DNA of 64,000 nt from Akkermansiaceae bacterium (GTDB lineage: Bacteria; Verrucomicrobiota; Verrucomicrobiia; Verrucomicrobiales; DEV007). Below, one piece after another: positions 61,001-64,000 of the stretch (positions within the stretch are counted from its first letter, which is position 1; the number at the start of each line of letters is the position of its first letter). The stretch spans positions 1-64,000 of the forward strand of contig JACKQC010000005.1 of the NCBI GenBank assembly GCA_024233085.1, given 5' to 3'. Under the pieces are notes generated by a model that had not been told where the DNA came from, did not search any database, and saw only the letters and a program-made list of their open reading frames with translations. Made by a program: the position numbers and the translations under genes.

Positions 61001-61889
61001 AGGTCTCGCCGAAGCGGGCGAGATCCATCCAGTGGCGCGCCCAGCGTTCCCCGAAGTGTTTCGAGGCCAGCAGCTCGTCGACGGCGCCCTCCCGGGCGGC
61101 GGCGGGGTCGGCGGTCCAGCTTTCGAGAAAGGCTTCCGCCTTTTCCGGGGCCGGCGGCAGGCCGGTGAGGTCGAAGGTCACGCGCCGCAGCCAGGTTTCG
61201 GGCGCGGCGTCGGCGGCGGGTTTCAGCTTCGCTGCGTCGAGCCGGGCGAGGATGAAGCGGTCGAGCGTCTGTTCCGGCCAGGCGGGGTCGGAGACGTCCG
61301 GCGGCGGCGGCGCGGCGACCGGTTGCCAGCACCAGTGTTCGGCGCGTCTTTTTTCGAGGTCGAATTCCTCGACGACGAGTCCTTTCTGCCCGGCCACGGC
61401 CTGGCCCTTGGCCTCGCGTTTCGGAACCGCTTCGTCGGGCCACGGGGCGCCCATGCCGAGCCATTTCGCGAAGTCGGCGATGACGGCGTCGTCGAGTTTC
61501 TTCTTCGGCGGCATCTGGAGATCGGGGTCTCCGTAGCGGATCGACTCCAGCAGCAGGCTTTCCTCCGGTTTGGCGGGGTCGATGGCGGGTCCGATGTCCC
61601 CGCCCTTCAGCAGGTGCTCGCGATGGTCGACCTGGAGACTCCCTTTGAGTTTCTCGGCGTCGGCGCTGTGGCAGCGGTAACACTGGTCCGCGAGGACGGG
61701 CCGGATCCTCTTTTCAAAAAACTCGAGCTGTTCCACGGCGGGCTCCGCCGAGGCGACGTTTCCCCGGACCGCGGCCAGCAAGATGGCCGCCGCCATCCGG
61801 GAGAAGCGACGCCCCGCCCCGGTCTTCCGGCCCGGCGTCCGCGGGGTGGCCAGGGCGGGGAGGGAAATGGGATCGTCCGGCCGTCGCAT
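58008..61889 (-). CDS. PSCyt1-DUF1549-DUF1553 protein, locus 2, with two extra sandwich domains
   Basis: 1293 residues from ATG 61889, which is preceded by a run of nine C on this strand; ATG 61796 would leave a shorter signal peptide (MAAAILLAAVRGNVASA) and is possible. PSCyt1: CYRCH (C70, C73, H74) and MPPKKK. DUF1549: WLRRVTFDLTGLPPAPEKAE, HFGERWARHWMDLARFGET, then CARCHDHKFDAIGMADYY, a second CxxCH. The middle carries two carbohydrate-binding-like sandwiches (around FEGGNYDGWEISGEAFGARP and FADGDAAGWRAAGFSYEAKP). Hairpin copy 8 lies in frame between them, coding TQQGWVNDSTLL. DUF1553 at the end: NRVWHHLFGRGIVPTPDDFG, HPELLDRLAADF, closing NKKEFIYLN. Periplasmic. Confidence 0.9.
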   Translation of the reverse strand: MRRPDDPISLPALATPRTPGRKTGAGRRFSRMAAAILLAAVRGNVASAEPAVEQLEFFEKRIRPVLADQCYRCHSADAEKLKGSLQVDHREHLLKGGDIGPAIDPAKPEESLLLESIRYGDPDLQMPPKKKLDDAVIADFAKWLGMGAPWPDEAVPKREAKGQAVAGQKGLVVEEFDLEKRRAEHWCWQPVAAPPPPDVSDPAWPEQTLDRFILARLDAAKLKPAADAAPETWLRRVTFDLTGLPPAPEKAEAFLESWTADPAAAREGAVDELLASKHFGERWARHWMDLARFGETCGHEFDYPIPNAWRYRDYLIDAFNDDLPYDAFLTEHLAGDLLPHPRRDPETGIDASILATGFWFLHEAVHAPTDILADESDRVDNQIDVFGKTFLGVTLGCARCHDHKFDAIGMADYYALYGYLQSSRRQEAFLDPNGAGAEAAARAREIRDRIAPRLASAFGSEAENADAAERFARHLLAAQQVIDECSARSSAEIVFADFEGGNYDGWEISGEAFGARPATGTFPRQQTVSGYRGGGLVNTWNGADRHTGRARSPEFTIGQPYLHFLVGGGGHTGETCVNLLVDGKPVRTATGKNNEKLEPRTWDISEFRGKKARLEIVDEATGGWGHINLDHFVFSPDEAFSAGDPAVRPLDPDVAKRVATQQGWVNDSTLLSWAEELRSEAAGKPGHPFHAWVAGAHEARVRDALKRKLDDAASAHAAARKEAAVLADFADGDAAGWRAAGFSYEAKPSTSALWSPEGGSLLLKPGVLTSARLPAKFPGILYSPTFVLTHDHIHLRMNAKAAKVRLVIDGHYMNHFHQLLLKGTILKPGDTDTGGEFRWLTLSGDLDKYAGHRVWLEIADLDGGQATIDEILLSNDALPPEPDAWETALLSRVEGDGREALAAAMGTLWAESLAGLRRGNPDPAELALLNGLWRADLWPRDAELLAAAADWKRLEAPAPLFATALMDGDPETERIHLRGNAHNLGDEAPRRNLAALGGQAAPAGASGRLDLARALVSEDNPLVRRVLVNRVWHHLFGRGIVPTPDDFGFLGQRPSHPELLDRLAADFSGEMDWSLKRLIKTIVLSHTYRVGSAANPANDPGRLAVVDPENILLHRAPVRRLEGEAIRDAILAVSGRLDPTVGGPSIPVHLTGFMDGRGRPKSAGPLDGAGRRSLYTEIRRNFLPPLMMTFDMPVPFNAMGRRGVSNVPAQALALMNDPFVVEQAGLWAKRIADDTSLTDEQRIERLFLDAYGRKPTHDESRQLTNYLGQENPDEAWRDLCHALFNKKEFIYLN
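59877..59913. repeat. 37-bp hairpin repeat, copy 8, inside a coding region
   Basis: Arms AACAGGGTTGAGTC and GACCCAACCCTGTT around GTT, then a GGGTC tail. It is translated on the minus strand as TQQGWVNDSTLL without breaking the DUF1553 frame, between the two sandwich domains. Confidence 0.85.
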
Positions 61890-61896
61890 GGATACA

Positions 61897-61905
61897 GGGG
61901 GGGGG
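61897..61905. repeat. 9-base G homopolymer before DUF1553 locus 2
   Basis: Nine G on the plus strand (C9 in the transcript sense), 8-16 nt before the proposed ATG at 61889. It may slip and change spacing ahead of the start. Confidence 0.85.
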
Positions 61906-62040
61906 AGTGGTCGGGGAAAGCGGGCGTTCGCCGGCATTTCGCGCCCCGGGAATCGCGCCGCCCCCAACGAACCGGATTCGGCGCGGGATGATAGTGCCGG
62001 AAGTGCGCTATCGGGCATGCGGCCCGCGAGGAGTTTGGAA

Positions 62041-62068
62041 TTGTCCGGCGGGCCAAACGTGTTAGTAT
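62041..62068 (+). promoter_or_regulatory. Weak candidate promoter of the small protein-HNH unit
   Basis: TTGTCC, 16 bases, TAGTAT, ending 7 bp before the ATG at 62076. Each box matches the housekeeping consensus at four of six positions, and the leader would be very short. Confidence 0.25.
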
Positions 62069-62075
62069 TCACGGC

Positions 62076-62348
62076 ATGAGCGCGACGTTTGCCAGCCGGG
62101 AAAGCTCGATCTTGGGACGGATGATCCGACCCGATCGTGGCGATTTGCCGGAGGCGGTGGCGGAGTGGATGCTGAAGGCCGAATTTGACGAAGTGGACCG
62201 CGACCGGATTCGCGAACTCTCGGAGAAGGCGCGCGAGGGAAGCCTCACGCCCGAGGAGGATGCCGAACTGGAGGACTACGGGGACGTGGCCCGGATGCTC
62301 GAATTGATGAAGGCCAAGGCCAAAGCCTCACTTCGGCGCTCGGCGTGA
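62076..62348 (+). CDS. Small helical protein coupled to an HNH endonuclease
   Basis: 90 residues from ATG 62076. Acidic and helix-rich (LPEAVAEWMLKAEFDEVDRD, KAREGSLTPEEDAELEDYGD, LELMKAKAKASLRR). No metal or catalytic motif. The pattern of a small acidic partner placed directly before an HNH gene, with the stop codon overlapping the next start (GTGA), suggests the two are made together. It could be an antitoxin-like inhibitor or an accessory factor; nothing in the sequence decides. Confidence 0.8.
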   Translation: MSATFASRESSILGRMIRPDRGDLPEAVAEWMLKAEFDEVDRDRIRELSEKAREGSLTPEEDAELEDYGDVARMLELMKAKAKASLRRSA

Positions 62349-62749
62349 GTCGTCCCGCGAAAAGGCAAATCGGGGAGGTGAGGAAGCGCGCTCGCGGTCG
62401 CTGCGAGTACTGCGGATTTCCGGAATCGGAAGCGGCCATCTCGTTCGAGGTCGAGCATGTCATTCCCCGAAAACACGAAGGTGAGACGACGGCCGAGAAT
62501 CTCGCCCTGGCTTGTTTTTTCTGTAATCGGTACAAGGGACCGAATCTCGCCGGTGTTGACCCGAGTTCGGGTGAGATCGTGCCGCTTTTTAACCCTCGAA
62601 CGGATCGATGGGCGGGGCATTTTGAGTGGAATGGTCCGATCATCGTTTCCGCCACGCCGGTTGGAAGAGCGACGATTTCCGTGCTGCGAATGAACCTTTC
62701 GAATGCCATCGACGTGCGGCGCGAACTCATGGCGGCCGGACTTTGGTAG
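62345..62749 (+). CDS. HNH endonuclease domain protein
   Basis: 134 residues from GTG 62345, overlapping the upstream stop by the GTGA arrangement. Zinc/HNH motifs: CEYC (C20, C23), VEHVIPRKHEGETTAENLAL with the catalytic His38 and the Asn of the HNH centre, then CFFCNRYKG (C57, C60). The C-terminal half (PLFNPRTDRWAGHFEW) is conserved in this small HNH group. It should cut DNA, but the target (self, phage or mobile element) is unknown. With the upstream small gene it forms a two-gene module that starts divergent from the DUF1553 gene and ends convergent with the glycosyltransferase gene. Confidence 0.92.
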   Translation: MSRPAKRQIGEVRKRARGRCEYCGFPESEAAISFEVEHVIPRKHEGETTAENLALACFFCNRYKGPNLAGVDPSSGEIVPLFNPRTDRWAGHFEWNGPIIVSATPVGRATISVLRMNLSNAIDVRRELMAAGLW

Positions 62750-62783
62750 CCCCGCCGTCCGCGCGAATTTCCGCTCCGGGCGA

Positions 62784-63809
62784 TCACGCCACGCAGAAAA
62801 AATCCAACCCCTCGGTGTAGCCGGCGTCCCGCGCCAGCTCGCGGATCGTCTCCCGCGCGCCGGGGAGGCCGACGGCGCCGACGAGGACGCGGTGCGGGGA
62901 ATCGGCCAGCGCGTCGCTGGGCAGGACGGGGACGCCGTCGATGGCGTTGCCGATGCGTTTCTCACTGACCTCGAAAAAGCTGCCGACCGTCACGCCGTGG
63001 TCCCGCTTCAGACGGCGGGCGAGCTTTTTCCCGATCGGGCCGGCGCCGGCGATGTCCACGCCACAGGCGCGGACGGCGGGCAGGCGGGCGAGGTAGTGGG
63101 CCTTGGCGCGCTGGAAATTGTCCTGGGCGTAGCGGCTCTGGGTGCGGGTGGCGCGGCGGTCGTGGTCGATCCAGTCCAGCAGGACACGCTCGACCTTCCC
63201 GAGGCGCTCGCCGCGCTCCAGCATACGCAGCCAGAGGTCGTAGTCCTCGGCCCAGACGGGATCGTCATAACCGCCGAGTTTTTCGAGAACGGAGCGGCGC
63301 ATCAGCACCGTGGGATGGGGAAGGGGGCTGTCGACGAAACGCTCCGTCGCGATGGCCTCGGGCGTGACGACGCTGTTGATCCATCGCTCGTAGTCGGCGT
63401 AGCCGCTGTCGGGCGGGCCGGATTTCTTGCGAATGCGCACGCGGGTGCCGCAGGCGGCGATCCCGGGATGGGCGGCGAGAAATTTCGCCTGGTGCTGAAG
63501 CCGCGCGGGATAGGAGAAATCGTCCGCGTCCATCCGGGCGATGAGGTCGCCTTTCGCCTCGCGCCAGCCGAGGTTCAGCGCCTGGACGAAGGAGGCGTCG
63601 CGCCGCGTCCGCAGGACCTCGATACGCGAATCGCGCCGCGCGAATTTTTTCATCAGCGAAAAAGTGCCGTCGGTCGAGGCGTGATCGATGAGGATCAGCT
63701 CGAAGTCGGGCAGGGTCTGGGCGAGGCAACTCTGGATCGCGAGGGGCAGGGTCGATTCGGCGTTTCGGGCGGGGAGGACGATGGAGATGCTCGGTTTCGG
63801 GGAAGGCAT
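62784..63809 (-). CDS. Family 2 glycosyltransferase with a C-terminal nucleotide-fold domain
   Basis: 341 residues from ATG 63809. GT-A fold: ISIVLPARNAESTLPLAIQS, FELILIDHASTDGT, ALNLGWREAKGDLIARMDADDF with the DxD metal motif, and a GGYDDPVWAEDYDLWLRML acceptor-loop region. Residues about 245-341 are a separate Rossmann-like unit (GVDIAGAGPIGKKLARRLKR, VLVGAVGLPGARETIREL), an unusual addition that might sense or bind a nucleotide. No membrane helix. It probably makes a glycan or a glycosylated lipid or protein. A partial phytoene-desaturase-like gene lies upstream on the same strand. Confidence 0.9.
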   Translation of the reverse strand: MPSPKPSISIVLPARNAESTLPLAIQSCLAQTLPDFELILIDHASTDGTFSLMKKFARRDSRIEVLRTRRDASFVQALNLGWREAKGDLIARMDADDFSYPARLQHQAKFLAAHPGIAACGTRVRIRKKSGPPDSGYADYERWINSVVTPEAIATERFVDSPLPHPTVLMRRSVLEKLGGYDDPVWAEDYDLWLRMLERGERLGKVERVLLDWIDHDRRATRTQSRYAQDNFQRAKAHYLARLPAVRACGVDIAGAGPIGKKLARRLKRDHGVTVGSFFEVSEKRIGNAIDGVPVLPSDALADSPHRVLVGAVGLPGARETIRELARDAGYTEGLDFFCVA

Positions 63810-63927
63810 TTGCGGTTATTCGGACGCGGCAGGTGGCGGGGGTTCGCGGGGTCGGAGAGTTCGTTACCGAATTCCCCGGCGGAAGACGAACAAAATCGGA
63901 CCCCGGACGCGAAAAAGTGAGGCGGCT

Positions 63928-64000
63928 TCACGCCGCGGGCGCGGCGCGCAACGCCTCGCGCGCCGCCGAAAGGCCGCACATGCCGTGAACGCCGCCCCCC
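63928..64000 (-). CDS. C-terminal end of an NAD(P)/FAD-dependent (phytoene-desaturase-like) oxidoreductase, partial
   Basis: Only 23 residues are in the window, ending at TGA 63928-63930: GGGVHGMCGLSAAREALRAA and then PAA. The GGGVHGMCG block is the characteristic C-terminal dinucleotide-domain end of phytoene-desaturase-like flavoproteins. Start and body lie beyond the window edge. If right, the product is a flavoprotein that desaturates or isomerises a polyene or related lipid. The glycosyltransferase is 118 bp downstream. Confidence 0.6.
   Translation of the reverse strand, partial: GGGVHGMCGLSAAREALRAAPAA

Noticed and set aside
59907..61991. Plus-strand open frame of 694 codons over DUF1553 locus 2
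   Set aside because: Antisense shadow with no family blocks.
63695..63979. Minus-strand open frame of 94 codons at the right edge
   Set aside because: Overlaps the glycosyltransferase start and is out of frame with the recognisable flavoprotein tail; no motif.

Overview
The window comes from a GC-rich bacterium with a Gram-negative envelope, most likely a member of the PVC superphylum and probably Verrucomicrobiota. The evidence is two DUF1553-DUF1501 loci with planctomycete-type cytochrome c modules, a Minf_1886-family protein, DUF1080 and sialate-esterase-type secreted hydrolases, Tat-exported hydrolases, an entericidin-type lipoprotein, an L,D-transpeptidase, a LolA-like protein and an autotransporter barrel. 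I saw no rRNA genes, tRNA genes, CRISPR arrays, prophage or transposase genes. Most genes start at ATG a few codons inside a longer open frame; I placed starts from signal peptides, conserved N-termini and overlaps.

Layout. 1-8.2 kb: three tandem secreted beta-propeller (FG-GAP-like) proteins, the first cut by the window edge and partly near-identical in DNA to the second. 8.3-13.4 kb (minus): a possible broken coding remnant, a large PVC heme-binding dehydrogenase-like protein, and a pair of amidohydrolases. 13.6-16.6 kb: a stand-alone PSCyt1 cytochrome, a DUF1080-SGNH fusion hydrolase and lipoyl synthase. 16.9-23.2 kb: an ankyrin/L,D-transpeptidase fusion, two tandem membrane-anchored von Willebrand-like proteins with degenerate metal sites, and a tiny entericidin-like lipoprotein. 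23.4-30.7 kb: sialate esterase, a Tat-exported unknown, an ABC ATPase-permease pair, a LolA-like protein, a hotdog thioesterase and a sugar isomerase/epimerase. 30.8-35.1 kb: a two-gene unit of a secretin-like protein and a VIT-VWA-SLBB fusion. 35.1-41.4 kb (minus): DUF1553, a four-helix-bundle protein, DUF1501 and NnrS. 41.6-51.5 kb: lipoprotein, autotransporter, a giant VCBS/ASPIC protein, a coiled-coil membrane protein, a Gfo/Idh/MocA oxidoreductase and a small membrane protein. 51.7-55.4 kb: a Minf_1886 protein coupled to a two-domain M16 peptidase, with small membrane proteins. 55.5-61.9 kb (minus): a LOG-type lysine-decarboxylase-fold protein and the second DUF1501 / four-helix-bundle / DUF1553 locus. 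62.1-64.0 kb: a small protein coupled to an HNH endonuclease, a family 2 glycosyltransferase, and the tail of a phytoene-desaturase-like oxidoreductase.

Two patterns cut across the annotation. First, both DUF1553-DUF1501 operons carry a four-helix-bundle (23S intervening-sequence protein, S23/IVP family) gene at exactly the same place, between the two partners, each flanked by its own AT-richer inverted repeats. The two repeats are unrelated in sequence. This resembles a mobile intervening-sequence cassette in an mRNA instead of in 23S rRNA, and is my best candidate for an undescribed system. Second, a 37-bp imperfect hairpin repeat built on AACAGGGTT/AACCCTGTT occurs eight times, about once per 8 kb. 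Seven copies lie in gaps or over stop codons and one lies in frame inside a DUF1553 gene.

The gene content suggests a heterotroph with a large outfit of secreted and periplasmic enzymes acting on complex or modified glycans (DUF1080, sialate esterase, isomerase/epimerase, Gfo/Idh oxidoreductase, DUF1553/1501). This is an inference from families, not something the sequence proves.
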